Shown here piece after piece: positions 54,650-63,745 of a stretch of 64,000 bases of DNA. Source of the DNA: Bradyrhizobium embrapense (GTDB lineage Bacteria; Pseudomonadota; Alphaproteobacteria; Rhizobiales; Xanthobacteraceae); contig NZ_LFIP02000003.1 of assembly GCF_001189235.2 (NCBI RefSeq), positions 434,001-498,000 of the forward strand, read 5' to 3'. Position 1 is the first letter of the stretch. Every line of letters starts with the position of its first letter. Under the pieces are notes generated by a model. That model was not told where the DNA came from, ran no database searches, and saw nothing but the letters and a program-made list of their open reading frames with translations. Position numbers and translations under genes: made by a program.

Positions 54650-55423
54650 GTGCTCGCCGTCGAAGGCCTGGTCAAGCGGTTTGGCGGTTTTCGCGCCGTC
54701 AACAACGTGTCGTTCCGCGTCGAGCAGGGCGAGATCCTCGGCCTGATCGGCCCGAACGGCTCGGGCAAGAGCACGATCTTCAACATGCTGTCGGGCACAC
54801 TGCCGCCGACCGAGGGCTCGATCCTGTTCGACGGCCGCGAGATCGCAGGTCTTTCCCCGCACCGGATCATCGTCGGCGGCATCGGCCGCACCTTCCAGAT
54901 CCCGCGGCCGTTCCATCGCTTGAGCATGTTCGAGAACGTCGCGCTCGCCGGCTTCTACGGCCAGGGCCGCCACAGCCGCAGCAAGGCCGAGGAGGCGGCC
55001 GAACGTGCGCTGGCGATGGTCGGCCTGCCGACCGACCGCCACAGCAGCGTCGAGGGTCTGGGCGCCGCGGGGTTGAAGAAGCTCGAGCTGGCAAAAGCGC
55101 TCGCGACCGGGCCGAAATTGTTGCTCGCGGATGAGAGCCTCGGCGGCCTCGACGAGTCCGAGATGGACCAGGCCGCCGACATGCTGCGCCGGATCCGCGA
55201 CGAACTCGGCATCACCATCATCTGGGTCGAGCACATCATGGGTGTCTTGATGCGGGTGGTCGATCGCGTGATGGTGCTGGATCATGGTGAGAAGATCGCC
55301 GAGGGCCTGCCCGCGGAAGTCGCCGGCAATCCACACGTGATCGAGGTCTATCTCGGCACCGATGCGGATGCGAGCCTGGCTGCCGCCGTCGCCGAGCAGG
55401 CGCGCCGCCGGATCGGAGCGTGA
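54650..55423 (+). CDS. livG: Branched-chain amino acid-type ABC transporter, ATP-binding protein LivG
   Basis: A 257-residue ATPase beginning at GTG 54650. Walker A is GPNGSGKST (34-42). The region FQIPRPFHRLSMFENVALA and the atypical signature GLGAAGLKKLELAKA differ from the standard LSGGQ. The Walker B region is LLLADESLGGLDESEMDQ, with E at the catalytic position. It overlaps livF by 4 bases (55420-55423). Confidence 0.9.
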   Translation: MLAVEGLVKRFGGFRAVNNVSFRVEQGEILGLIGPNGSGKSTIFNMLSGTLPPTEGSILFDGREIAGLSPHRIIVGGIGRTFQIPRPFHRLSMFENVALAGFYGQGRHSRSKAEEAAERALAMVGLPTDRHSSVEGLGAAGLKKLELAKALATGPKLLLADESLGGLDESEMDQAADMLRRIRDELGITIIWVEHIMGVLMRVVDRVMVLDHGEKIAEGLPAEVAGNPHVIEVYLGTDADASLAAAVAEQARRRIGA

Positions 55424-56133
55424 CCGGCATGCTGGAGCTCCGATCGATCGACGCGGGCTATGGCAGCTTCCAGGTGCTGTTCGACGTCAGCCTCGATGTG
55501 AAGGCGGGCGAGGCGGTCGGCGTGATCGGCCCGAACGGCGCCGGTAAGACCACCTTGATGCGCGTGATCTCCGGCCTGATCCGGCCGATCAGGGGCGCCA
55601 TCGCGATGCAGGGCACCGACGTCGTCGCGACGCCGGCGCATCGCATCGTCAGCCTCGGGATTGCGCATGTGCCGGAAAACCGCCGGTTGTTTCCGCGGCT
55701 CACGGTGGCCGACAATCTGAAGATGGGCGCCTACATGCCCGGCGCCCGCGCGCACTACGCCGAGCGGCTGGAGTTCGTGTTCGAGCTGTTCCCGCGCATG
55801 AAGGAGCGACGTCACCAGATGGCCGGGACGATGTCGGGTGGCGAGCAGCAGATGTGCGCGATCGGCCGGGCGCTGATGTCGAACCCGAAACTGCTGCTGC
55901 TCGATGAGCCCTCGGCTGGGCTCGCGCCGGTCGTGGTGCAGCAGGTGTTCGAACTGGTCAGGCGCATCCGCTCGAGCGGGCTGACGGTCTTGATCGTCGA
56001 GCAGAACGTGCAGCAGGTGCTGCGCGTGGTCGACCGCGCCTACCTGCTGGAAGCCGGCAGCATCCGCGCCGCCGGCACCGCGGCGGAGCTCGCCGCCAGC
56101 GATACGATCAAGCAGGCGTATCTCGGGGTGTAG
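55420..56133 (+). CDS. livF: Branched-chain amino acid-type ABC transporter, ATP-binding protein LivF
   Basis: A 237-residue ATPase. Walker A is GPNGAGKTT (37-45), then IAHVPENRRLFPRLTVADNL (the LivF-specific insertion), signature TMSGGEQQMCAIGRAL and Walker B LLLLDEPSAGLAP. Start is GTG 55420 overlapping the livG stop; ATG 55429 is possible. It pairs with LivG as the heterodimeric motor of the transporter. Confidence 0.95.
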   Translation: MTGMLELRSIDAGYGSFQVLFDVSLDVKAGEAVGVIGPNGAGKTTLMRVISGLIRPIRGAIAMQGTDVVATPAHRIVSLGIAHVPENRRLFPRLTVADNLKMGAYMPGARAHYAERLEFVFELFPRMKERRHQMAGTMSGGEQQMCAIGRALMSNPKLLLLDEPSAGLAPVVVQQVFELVRRIRSSGLTVLIVEQNVQQVLRVVDRAYLLEAGSIRAAGTAAELAASDTIKQAYLGV

Positions 56134-56173
56134 GGGATGATGAGATCACATCTGGCAGGCGTGTTCACGCCGT

Positions 56174-56284
56174 TTCCCGTCATCCTGAGGAGCGGCGTTA
56201 GCCGCGTCTCGAAGGATCGACGGCCACCAGCCGGGCCGTACATCCTTCAAGACGCCGCCTCGCGGCTCCTCAGGATAACGGGAA
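56174..56284. repeat. Palindromic intergenic element, family C, between livF and livH
   Basis: Ends TTCCCGTCATCCTGAGGAGC and GGCTCCTCAGGATAACGGGAA are inverted repeats, with inner GGCGTTAGCC/GACGCCGCC and AGGATC...CATCCT arms. It separates livF and livH (185-base gap), unlike the tight spacing elsewhere in this operon. Confidence 0.78.
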
Positions 56285-56318
56285 CGCGTGACGTCGCAGT
56301 CTAGGGGGCAGAGCATCC

Positions 56319-57200
56319 ATGCAATCCTTCCTCAACATCTTCGACATCTACCTGCTGGAAGCCGTGATCAACGGCATCCTGCTCGGCGGCGTGCTGGCGC
56401 TGCTGGCGCTCGGGCTCAACCTGATCTTCGGCGTCATCGACGTCACCTGGATCTGCTACGCGGAGCTCGTGATGATCGGCATGTACGGCATGTACTATCT
56501 CGTGCAGGTGTTTCATCTGCCGTACTGGGCCGCCGCGCCGCTGGTCATCCTGCTGGTCGCGCTGCTCGGGGCCGCGCTGCATTTCCTGGTCATCGCGCCG
56601 CTGTTGACCGCGCCGCCGATCAACCAGCTGCTCGCCACCGGCGGGGTGCTGTTCATCCTGCAGAGTTTTGCCACCGTCGCCTTTGGCATCGACTTCCGCA
56701 ACCTCGGCATCCGCCTGCCCGTGCTGGCGCTCGGCGAGATGAACTTCAGCTACGCACGACTATTATCGTTCGGCGCGGCGCTGGTCGGCATGGTCGGCGT
56801 CTATCTGTTCCTGACCCGCACCTTCACCGGCACCGCGATCCGGGCCATCGCGCAGGACCGCCAGATCATGCCGCTGATGGGCGTCGATCCCAAGCGCATC
56901 TATCTCGTCACCTCGGCGATCGGCGGCGGGCTCGCCGGCCTCGCGGCGTGCCTCCTGGTGCTGCAATATGACGTGCACCCGTTCGTCGGGCTGTCGTTCG
57001 GGCCGATCACCTTCCTGATCTGCGTGCTCGGCGGCCTCGGCAATTTCATCGGCGGTTTCATCGCGGCCTTCGTGTTCGCCGAGATCATCTCGCTCGGCGG
57101 CCTGTTCTCCGATCTCGAATGGGGCTACGTGCTGGCGTTCGCCTTCTTCATCATCATGATGTTCATCCGGCCCGCGGGCCTGCTTGCGAGGCGCTCGTGA
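56319..57200 (+). CDS. livH: Branched-chain amino acid-type ABC transporter permease LivH
   Basis: A 293-residue membrane protein with about eight transmembrane segments, beginning LLEAVINGILLGGVLALLALGLNLIFGVIDVTW, the standard LivH start. It includes TFTGTAIRAIAQDRQIMPLMGVDPKRIYLVTSAIGGGLAGLAACL, the family's EAA-like loop. It overlaps livM by 4 bases (57197-57200). Confidence 0.94.
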   Translation: MQSFLNIFDIYLLEAVINGILLGGVLALLALGLNLIFGVIDVTWICYAELVMIGMYGMYYLVQVFHLPYWAAAPLVILLVALLGAALHFLVIAPLLTAPPINQLLATGGVLFILQSFATVAFGIDFRNLGIRLPVLALGEMNFSYARLLSFGAALVGMVGVYLFLTRTFTGTAIRAIAQDRQIMPLMGVDPKRIYLVTSAIGGGLAGLAACLLVLQYDVHPFVGLSFGPITFLICVLGGLGNFIGGFIAAFVFAEIISLGGLFSDLEWGYVLAFAFFIIMMFIRPAGLLARRS

Positions 57201-58207
57201 ACAGGCAGGCCGCCTTCTGGATCATCGCGCTGCTTGCGCTCGTCGCGCTGCCTTTCGTGCACCGCGATCCCTATCATCTGCACGTGCTGGTGCTGATCCT
57301 GATCTGGTCGTTCGCCTATACGTCGTGGTCGATCATGGGCCGCTTCGGCCTGGTCTCGCTCGGCCATGGCGGCTTCATGGGCATCGGCGCCTATGTCACC
57401 GCGCTGCTGTGGAATCACCTCGGCGTCTCGCCCTGGATCGGGATTCCCCTGAGCATGGCGACCGCCGGTGTGCTCGCGCTGGTCGTCGCCTATCCCTGCT
57501 TCCGCTTCCGTATCACCGGGCATTATTTCGTGCTGGTGACCCTGGCACTGTCCGGCATCGTGCTGCAGGTCATCACCGCGACCCGCGACTATACCGGCGG
57601 CTCGCTCGGCTACACGCCGCAGCGCGCCCCGAGCGGCAAGTGGCTGTTCGCGCTGCAATTCGACGACAAGATCACCTGGTATCTGATCGCGCTCGCGGTC
57701 TGGGTCGCCGGCCTCGTGATCTGGCGCGCGATCGACCGCAGCATGATCCGCCATGCCATGGAGGCGATCTCGGAGGACGAGGATGCGGCAGCCGCGGCTG
57801 GCGTCAACGTCACTGCCGAGAAGCTGAAGATCACCCTGATCAGCGCGCTGATGACCGCGCTCGCGGGCGCGCTGTATTGCCAGTACCAGATGTTCATCTC
57901 GCCGGACACGGTGAGCGGCATCGCGGTCTCCCTGCAGATGGTGTTCGCGGCGATCGTCGGCGGCGTCTATGTCGCGCTGGGACCGACGGTCGGCGCCGTC
58001 ATCACCATCGTGCTGGCCGAGGTGCTGCGCATCTCGTTCGGCACCAAGGCGGTCGGCTGGGACAACCTGGTCTATGGCGTGCTGCTGGTGCTCTTCATCA
58101 TCTTCCTGCCCAAGGGCATTCTTGGTAGCGTGATCGACCGGATCAAATCGCCACGCAAGCCGTCGAGAGGCCATGAGCAGCAAACCGTCCCCATCGCTCG
58201 CCGATGA
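57197..58207 (+). CDS. livM: Branched-chain amino acid-type ABC transporter permease LivM
   Basis: A 336-residue membrane protein starting at GTG 57197. It has about nine to ten transmembrane segments. Family features include LIWSFAYTSWSIMGRFGLVSLGHGGFMGIGAYVTALLW (the conserved S-L-G-H-x-x-F motif) and SMIRHAMEAISEDEDAAAAAGVNVTAEKLKITLISALMTALAGALY. It forms the transmembrane heterodimer with LivH. The last 35 bases overlap the ppk2 start. Confidence 0.94.
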   Translation: MNRQAAFWIIALLALVALPFVHRDPYHLHVLVLILIWSFAYTSWSIMGRFGLVSLGHGGFMGIGAYVTALLWNHLGVSPWIGIPLSMATAGVLALVVAYPCFRFRITGHYFVLVTLALSGIVLQVITATRDYTGGSLGYTPQRAPSGKWLFALQFDDKITWYLIALAVWVAGLVIWRAIDRSMIRHAMEAISEDEDAAAAAGVNVTAEKLKITLISALMTALAGALYCQYQMFISPDTVSGIAVSLQMVFAAIVGGVYVALGPTVGAVITIVLAEVLRISFGTKAVGWDNLVYGVLLVLFIIFLPKGILGSVIDRIKSPRKPSRGHEQQTVPIARR

Positions 58208-59114
58208 ACTGAAACCCTATATCGCGCCGTTCCGCTTCGACGGCTCGGGCGAATTTCACCTCAAGTCGTACCCGACCGCCGAGAAGGGCGGCATCGACAA
58301 GGAAGCCGGCGGCAAGATCATCGAGGCCAACCGCACGCGGCTCAACGACTTCCAGGAGAAGCTCTACGCCCAGGACCGCTGGTCGCTGCTCTTGATCTTC
58401 CAGGGCATGGACGCCGCCGGCAAGGACAGCGCGATCAAGAGCGTGTTCGAGGGCGTCAATCCGCAGGGCTGCGAGGTCTCCTCGTTCAAGCAGCCCTCGA
58501 CCAAGGAACTCGACCACGATTACATGTGGCGCGCCATGATCGCGCTGCCGGAGCGCGGCCGCATCGGCATCTTCAACCGCTCTTATTACGAGGAGTGCCT
58601 GGTCGTGCGCGTGCACGCCGAAGTGCTGGCCAAGCAGAAGATACCGAAACGTCTCGTCACCAAGAACATCTGGCGCTGGCGCTTCGAGGACATCTCGGCG
58701 ATCGAGCGCTATCTGTCGCGCAACGGCACGGTGATCCTGAAGTTCTTCCTGCATGTCTCCAAGGAGGAGCAGCGCCGGCGCTTCCTCGACCGACTGGAGC
58801 AGCCGGCCAAGAACTGGAAGTTCTCGATGGCCGACGTGTCCGAACGCGCGCTATGGGCCAAGTATCAGGCCGCCTATCAGGACATGATCCACCACACCGC
58901 AACCAAGGAGGCACCGTGGCACATCGTGCCCGCCGACCACAAATGGTTCGCTCGCGTCGTGATCGGCTCGACCATCGTCAATGCGCTCGACAGGCTGGAT
59001 CTGAAATTCCCCGAGGTCGACAAGGCCGACTTAAGCGAATTCAAGCGCGTCCGCGCGGCGCTGGAGGCGGAAGGCAAGGGCGCAGCGGAGAACAAGGTGG
59101 CCGCCAAGAAGTAA
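58173..59114 (+). CDS. ppk2: Polyphosphate kinase 2 family protein (PPK2)
   Basis: A 313-residue enzyme. It has Walker A GMDAAGKDSAIKSV (78-91), the acidic Walker B motif FNRSYYEE (134-141), LFFLHVSKEEQRRRFLDRLEQPAKNWKFS and the lid-like RKXW region (DVSERALWAKYQAAYQDMIHHT). It phosphorylates nucleotides from polyphosphate. The length and single P-loop domain fit the class that makes ADP/ATP from AMP/ADP. It starts inside livM (35-base overlap), so it is co-expressed with the transporter. The Lys-rich C-terminus is likely flexible. Confidence 0.92.
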   Translation: MSSKPSPSLADELKPYIAPFRFDGSGEFHLKSYPTAEKGGIDKEAGGKIIEANRTRLNDFQEKLYAQDRWSLLLIFQGMDAAGKDSAIKSVFEGVNPQGCEVSSFKQPSTKELDHDYMWRAMIALPERGRIGIFNRSYYEECLVVRVHAEVLAKQKIPKRLVTKNIWRWRFEDISAIERYLSRNGTVILKFFLHVSKEEQRRRFLDRLEQPAKNWKFSMADVSERALWAKYQAAYQDMIHHTATKEAPWHIVPADHKWFARVVIGSTIVNALDRLDLKFPEVDKADLSEFKRVRAALEAEGKGAAENKVAAKK

Positions 59115-59234
59115 CGGCCGAGCCGACCTGTCAAGCTGCCATGTCGAACGGCGGCAGCTGGGCAACCCCGCCGGGGGAACCCTGCCGCCTGTGCGTGCCT
59201 GACTCGCGCGCGACGTTGAGTGCAGCAGCCCTCG

Positions 59235-61442
59235 CTAGCCCTTCCGCGACGGCATCCACGCGGACAGCAGATAGAACCCGATCGCGACGATCAGCAGATA
59301 GCGGAAGCCGAGCAGGGTCGAGCACGACTCGGCGAGGCCGCCGATGACGGATCCCGCGATGTTGGAGCCGAACGCCTGATCGGGATTGGCTTCGTCGCGG
59401 AACGAGCGGGCGAAGATCACGCCGGCGAAGAACATCGGGCCGAGCGCCAGTGCGCACGGGATCGCGTAGCGCCAGACGATGCCGCCGCTGAGAAACGTGT
59501 CCAGCGGCACCAGCACCGAGACCGCCAGCAGCGCCAGCAGCCCGGCATAGTGCCGCGCCAGCCGGATCGACGGCACCTTGATCACGTACAGATTGGCGGC
59601 AAGGATCAGCAGCAGCGCGGTGAAGAACACCGCCGAGTTGACCAGCCAGGTGCTGCCGAACAGCAGCGCCATCTGCACCACGGCCTTGGTCTCGAGCAGC
59701 ATGAAGGCCGCGCCGAGGAAGAACATCCGGTTGTTTGGCCGCCAGGCGCCCTTCGGCTTGAACAGGTAGACGAGGCCGAGCCCGAGCACGCCGAGCAGGA
59801 TCATCGAGCGAACCGTCAGGTCGGGGATCAGCCTGCCGCTGACATAGAGGAACGGCCAGTCGTCGCTGGTCGATTGCCTCGCGCCTTCATTGTCGACCAC
59901 CAGTCTGGCCGGCGCCAGCGGCACCCAGTCGCCGTGCGGGGCGGCTGCCTTGTCCTGCACTTTTTCCTGCGGCTTGTCGAAGCCGTCGACCGACAGGTTC
60001 TCCGGCGGAAGGCTGTTCAGCCAGAACTGGCCGCGGTCGCGGAACGCGGTGGGGATGCGCGGATTGCAACCCGCGATGATGGTGGTGAAGCCGACCGCTT
60101 CGGACGAGGTCAGCGTCTCCTTGTAGGGCAGCGGCAACACCAGCGGATCGCAGCCGAACACCTGCTTCGCCATCTCGGCGACGCGCTGCACGATCCAGCC
60201 CTGGCGATAGTAGTTGTACATCACGAAGACGCCGTCCTGCTTCAGCACGCGGCGGACGTCCTGGAACGCCGGTTCGGTGAACAGATAGCTTTCGAGACGG
60301 ATGTTGGCATAGCCGCTGTGGAGGATCAGCGAGTCGACCAGCGCATACACCACCAGATCGTATTTGCGTTCGGTAGTGCGCAGGAAATGCCGGCCGTCGT
60401 CGAGATGCGGCACCACCCTCGGGTCCTGATACGGCTTGTCAGGATGGTTGTGGATGCCGATGTCCTGGATCACGGGATCGATCTCGACCGCGTCGATGCG
60501 CTCGACGCCGAAGCGCAAGGCGTGCGCGAGGTCGTTGCCGGAACCGGCCCCGATGATCATGACGTCCTTGAACGGCGCGCCGCCGCTGTGCTTTTGCAGC
60601 AGGTGGATCAGCGAATAGGACGAGCCGCGTTCGCTGAACGGCATCATTTCCTGATGGCCGATGCTGTTGACGGTGATCACGCTGTTCGATTTGTTGAGGT
60701 CGACGGCGTAATAGGGCGACCAGCGGATGTCGTGGCTGCCGGAACGATCGGTGTAGAAAGCGGTGAATCCGACCACGACGATGATCGTCACGAGGCGCAG
60801 CAGTGACAGCGCCTTGTCCTGGTAGAGCAAATAGACGATGCCGGCGCAGCTGATGCCGAACCAGACCACCGGCGGCGCCTGCGCGAACGACAGCAGCGAG
60901 AACCCGACGATGCCAGCGAGGCTGCCGCCGATATTCAGCGAATAGCCGGCGACGCGGTTGGCGTAGGCGTCGAAAGCGCGGCCGAGCGTCTGGCCGAGGC
61001 CGACGAACATCAGCGCGATCAGCACGAAGAACAGTCCGGCGATCGCCTCGATCGGCACGACGAACTTGGCGAGATCGGGGTTGCGATACTCGGTGCCGAA
61101 GAACACTTCCTGCGGCGAGGCCTGGTGGCCGACGTCGACCGCGAACTGGCCCCAGTTGGAATACAGCATCATGATCGTGACCACGGCAGCGAAGGTCACC
61201 AGGGCGAGCCCCGGGAACAGCGCAAGCCAGTTGGTGTTCCGCCGCGCGGCAAGGCAGCCGCAGGACATGCCGAGGAAGGCTGCCAGCAGCACGATGTTGG
61301 TGAAGAATTGCAGGAACACGACCTTGGCCGAGAACCAGCGGATGCAGGCCAGCTCGAGAAACAGGATCAGGAATCCGACCAGGAAGAGATTGAAGCCGGC
61401 TTGGCGCTGATTGGGCCCTTCGGCCAGGTTCGTCGCGGGCAT
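59235..61442 (-). CDS. Membrane protein with spermidine-synthase-like domain
   Basis: A 735-residue protein. The N-terminal 230 residues have about seven transmembrane segments (for example FNLFLVGFLILFLELACIRW; FFTNIVLLAAFLGMSCGCL). Residues 240-500 resemble a spermidine-synthase/SAM-methyltransferase fold: KDVMIIGAGSGNDLAHALRFGVERIDAVEIDP (292-323) and RKYDLVVYALVDSLILHSGY. A C-terminal set of about six to seven transmembrane segments follows from about 550. Polyamine synthesis by such membrane-flanked enzymes is not proven. Confidence 0.85.
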   Translation of the reverse strand: MPATNLAEGPNQRQAGFNLFLVGFLILFLELACIRWFSAKVVFLQFFTNIVLLAAFLGMSCGCLAARRNTNWLALFPGLALVTFAAVVTIMMLYSNWGQFAVDVGHQASPQEVFFGTEYRNPDLAKFVVPIEAIAGLFFVLIALMFVGLGQTLGRAFDAYANRVAGYSLNIGGSLAGIVGFSLLSFAQAPPVVWFGISCAGIVYLLYQDKALSLLRLVTIIVVVGFTAFYTDRSGSHDIRWSPYYAVDLNKSNSVITVNSIGHQEMMPFSERGSSYSLIHLLQKHSGGAPFKDVMIIGAGSGNDLAHALRFGVERIDAVEIDPVIQDIGIHNHPDKPYQDPRVVPHLDDGRHFLRTTERKYDLVVYALVDSLILHSGYANIRLESYLFTEPAFQDVRRVLKQDGVFVMYNYYRQGWIVQRVAEMAKQVFGCDPLVLPLPYKETLTSSEAVGFTTIIAGCNPRIPTAFRDRGQFWLNSLPPENLSVDGFDKPQEKVQDKAAAPHGDWVPLAPARLVVDNEGARQSTSDDWPFLYVSGRLIPDLTVRSMILLGVLGLGLVYLFKPKGAWRPNNRMFFLGAAFMLLETKAVVQMALLFGSTWLVNSAVFFTALLLILAANLYVIKVPSIRLARHYAGLLALLAVSVLVPLDTFLSGGIVWRYAIPCALALGPMFFAGVIFARSFRDEANPDQAFGSNIAGSVIGGLAESCSTLLGFRYLLIVAIGFYLLSAWMPSRKG

Positions 61443-61798
61443 GATCCTGATAACTCCTTAACCAACCAAAGGACGCGCCCTTAACTCCCGGTCGCCGCCG
61501 GACACTAGATGCAACCAGTTGAGCAAAGATTGACTTACCCGGCCGCGTGCGCGCCGCGATTGCCATCGACGTCACGCAAGGTAAACGTTCGCTATTTTCA
61601 GCGCGGCCTTCATCGTCGCGACGGCTCGCGCCGCCGAGTCCGCGTCCGCGCGAGTTGCTCATCGAGAGATGAGTGGACGTGAGGTGAGCACACTGGTTTG
61701 GCTGTCTCCCCCTTGCGGAGAGGGAAACCCCTCCGCCGGTGCGTTCCTGCCAGCCGGCGGGCCTCATGCGCCACGATAGGTCAACCCAGCTGACCATC
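61443..61798. other. Intergenic region upstream of the leuA leader
   Basis: About 350 bases between the divergent membrane-protein gene and the leuA leader unit. I see no gene with family similarity and no tRNA. Part of it presumably carries the promoter of the minus-strand gene. Confidence 0.6.
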
Positions 61799-61826
61799 TT
61801 TACCCATTGCGGCGGCTTGCCATAAT
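61799..61826 (+). promoter_or_regulatory. Putative leuA promoter
   Basis: TTTACC (61799-61804), a 16-base spacer and CATAAT (61821-61826). The -10 matches 5 of 6 consensus bases; the -35 is weak. The transcript would start near 61833, about 80 bases before the leader peptide. Confidence 0.4.
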
Positions 61827-61913
61827 CGTCTAGAACGACGGCGTCCAAGCGCTCCCGGCAACCAACCGTCAACGGTTTTGCCCGAGGATTTCGGCGCTCA
61901 ACAGGGTCTGGCA

Positions 61914-62030
61914 ATGCTGATTCGCGGCCAAATCGATCGGATTTCGGGGGAGGTGGCCCAGGCTACCGCCACGATCCCGGCCGGAACGCCCACCCTGCTT
62001 ATTGGCGGCCTGTTTCTTACCTGCCCCTGA
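61914..62030 (+). CDS. Candidate leuA leader peptide
   Basis: A 38-codon frame from ATG to TGA ending TLLIGGLFLTCP. Four of its last eleven codons are leucine (CTG CTT ... CTG ... CTT), and its stop overlaps the start of a stem that can form with downstream sequence. Such a frame is expected for leucine-dependent attenuation of leuA, which has been proposed in Alphaproteobacteria. Leucine density is lower than in classical leader peptides, so confidence is moderate. Confidence 0.5.
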   Translation: MLIRGQIDRISGEVAQATATIPAGTPTLLIGGLFLTCP

Positions 62031-62072
62031 GGGCCGGCTGGGCGTTTGCGCCTGGGCACTCAGGGGTTTGTA
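62024..62072 (+). promoter_or_regulatory. Candidate attenuator stem upstream of leuA
   Basis: CCCCTGAG (62024-62031) pairs perfectly with CTCAGGGG (62059-62066), enclosing an inner hairpin GGGCG-TTTG-CGCCT, and is followed by TTTGT. A ribosome stalled in the leucine codons of the leader peptide or finishing at its TGA would change this fold. Confidence 0.5.
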
Positions 62073-62155
62073 CCAGATCACCGGACCCTGATAATCGCCC
62101 AACTAATCGCTCAAAGCAGCAATGACGGGCGCCAAAGTTTAAAGGAATTTCTGAC

Positions 62156-63718
62156 ATGGCCACCGCTAACAAGTCCGAGAAGGACCGCGTCATCATTTTC
62201 GACACCACCCTGCGCGACGGCGAGCAGTGCCCCGGCGCCACCATGACTTTCGAGGAGAAGCTCGAGGTCGCCGAGTTGCTGGACGATATGGGTGTCGACG
62301 TCATCGAGGCCGGCTTCCCGATCACCTCGGAAGGCGACTTCCAGGCGGTCAGCGAGATCGCCCGCCGCTCCAAGAACTCGGTCATCGCGGGCCTGTCCCG
62401 CGCCCATCCGGCCGACATCGATCGCTGTGCCGAAGCCGTCAAGTTCGCCCGCCGCGGCCGCGTCCATACCGTGATCGCGACCTCGCCGCTGCATATGCGG
62501 GTGAAGTTGAACAAGACCCCCGAGGAGGTCATCGAGACCTCGGTTGCGATGGTCGCCCGCGCCCGCAACCAGATCGACGACGTCGAATGGTCGGCCGAGG
62601 ACGGCACCCGCAGCGAGATGGACTATCTGTGCCGGATCGTCGAAGCCGTGATCAAGGCCGGCGCCACCACGGTGAACATTCCTGACACCGTCGGCTACAC
62701 CGTGCCGGAGGAATACACACATTTCATGCGCACGCTGATCGAGCGTGTGCCGAACTCCGACAAGGCGATCTTCTCGGTGCACTGCCACAACGACCTCGGC
62801 ATGGCGGTCGCGAATTCGCTGGCCGGCATCGTCGGCGGCGCGCGGCAGGTCGAGTGCACCGTCAACGGCATCGGCGAGCGCGCCGGCAATGCCGCGCTGG
62901 AAGAGATTGTGATGGCGATCAACGTGCGGAACGACAAGTTTCCGTACTGGAACAAGATCGACACCACGCAGTTGACCCGCGCCTCGAAGGTGGTGTCGGC
63001 CGCGACCTCGTTCCCGGTGCAGTACAACAAGGCGATCGTCGGCCGTAACGCGTTCGCGCATGAGAGCGGCATCCATCAGGACGGCGTGCTGAAGGACGCC
63101 TCGACCTACGAGATCATGCGGCCCGAGATGGTCGGCCTGAAGCAGTCCTCGCTGGTGCTCGGCAAGCATTCCGGCCGCCACGCCTTCATCCACAAGCTGG
63201 AGGAGCTGGGCTACAGGCTCGGCGCCAACCAGCTGGAAGATGCCTTTACGCGGATGAAGGCGCTGGCCGACCGCAAGAAGGACATCTACGACGAGGACAT
63301 CGAGGCGCTCGTCGACCAGGAGATGGCGGCCGCGCACGACCGCATCAAGCTGACCTCGCTGACCGTGATCGCCGGCACCCATGGCCCGCAGCGCGCGACC
63401 ATGAAGCTCGACGTCGACGGCCAGATCAAGATCGAGGAGGCCGAGGGCAACGGCCCGGTCGATGCCGTGTTCAACTGCATCAAGCGCCTGGTGCCGCACG
63501 AGGCCAAGCTGGAGCTCTACCAGGTCCACGCGGTGACCGAAGGCACCGATGCGCAGGCCGAGGTCTCGGTCCGTCTCGCGCACGAAGGCCGTTCGATGAC
63601 CGCCCGCGCCGCCGATCCGGACACGCTGGTCGCCTCCGCCAAGGCCTATCTCGGCGCACTGAACAAGATCGTGATGAAGCGCCAGCGCGACGTCCCGGCG
63701 ACCAAGGTCGCGGGCTGA
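62156..63718 (+). CDS. leuA: 2-isopropylmalate synthase
   Basis: A 520-residue enzyme, the length of the bacterial type. It condenses 2-oxoisovalerate with acetyl-CoA in the first step of leucine synthesis. The TIM-barrel start is VIIFDTTLRDGEQCPGATM, with the metal-binding region FSVHCHNDLGMAVANSLAGI and NGIGERAGNAALEE, then FAHESGIHQDGVLKD and the C-terminal LeuA dimer/regulatory domain, which gives leucine feedback. The ATG at 62156 follows AAAGGAATTTCTGAC. It is preceded by a leader unit and followed by a strong terminator. Confidence 0.98.
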   Translation: MATANKSEKDRVIIFDTTLRDGEQCPGATMTFEEKLEVAELLDDMGVDVIEAGFPITSEGDFQAVSEIARRSKNSVIAGLSRAHPADIDRCAEAVKFARRGRVHTVIATSPLHMRVKLNKTPEEVIETSVAMVARARNQIDDVEWSAEDGTRSEMDYLCRIVEAVIKAGATTVNIPDTVGYTVPEEYTHFMRTLIERVPNSDKAIFSVHCHNDLGMAVANSLAGIVGGARQVECTVNGIGERAGNAALEEIVMAINVRNDKFPYWNKIDTTQLTRASKVVSAATSFPVQYNKAIVGRNAFAHESGIHQDGVLKDASTYEIMRPEMVGLKQSSLVLGKHSGRHAFIHKLEELGYRLGANQLEDAFTRMKALADRKKDIYDEDIEALVDQEMAAAHDRIKLTSLTVIAGTHGPQRATMKLDVDGQIKIEEAEGNGPVDAVFNCIKRLVPHEAKLELYQVHAVTEGTDAQAEVSVRLAHEGRSMTARAADPDTLVASAKAYLGALNKIVMKRQRDVPATKVAG

Positions 63719-63745
63719 CGGTTCGCACAATCAACGCATTCGGAA

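Noticed and set aside
59220..60806. A 528-codon plus-strand frame opposite the spermidine-synthase-like gene
   Set aside because: It is rich in Arg, Asp and Gln repeats typical of antisense GC-rich sequence, and the minus-strand frame has clear motifs and membrane segments.
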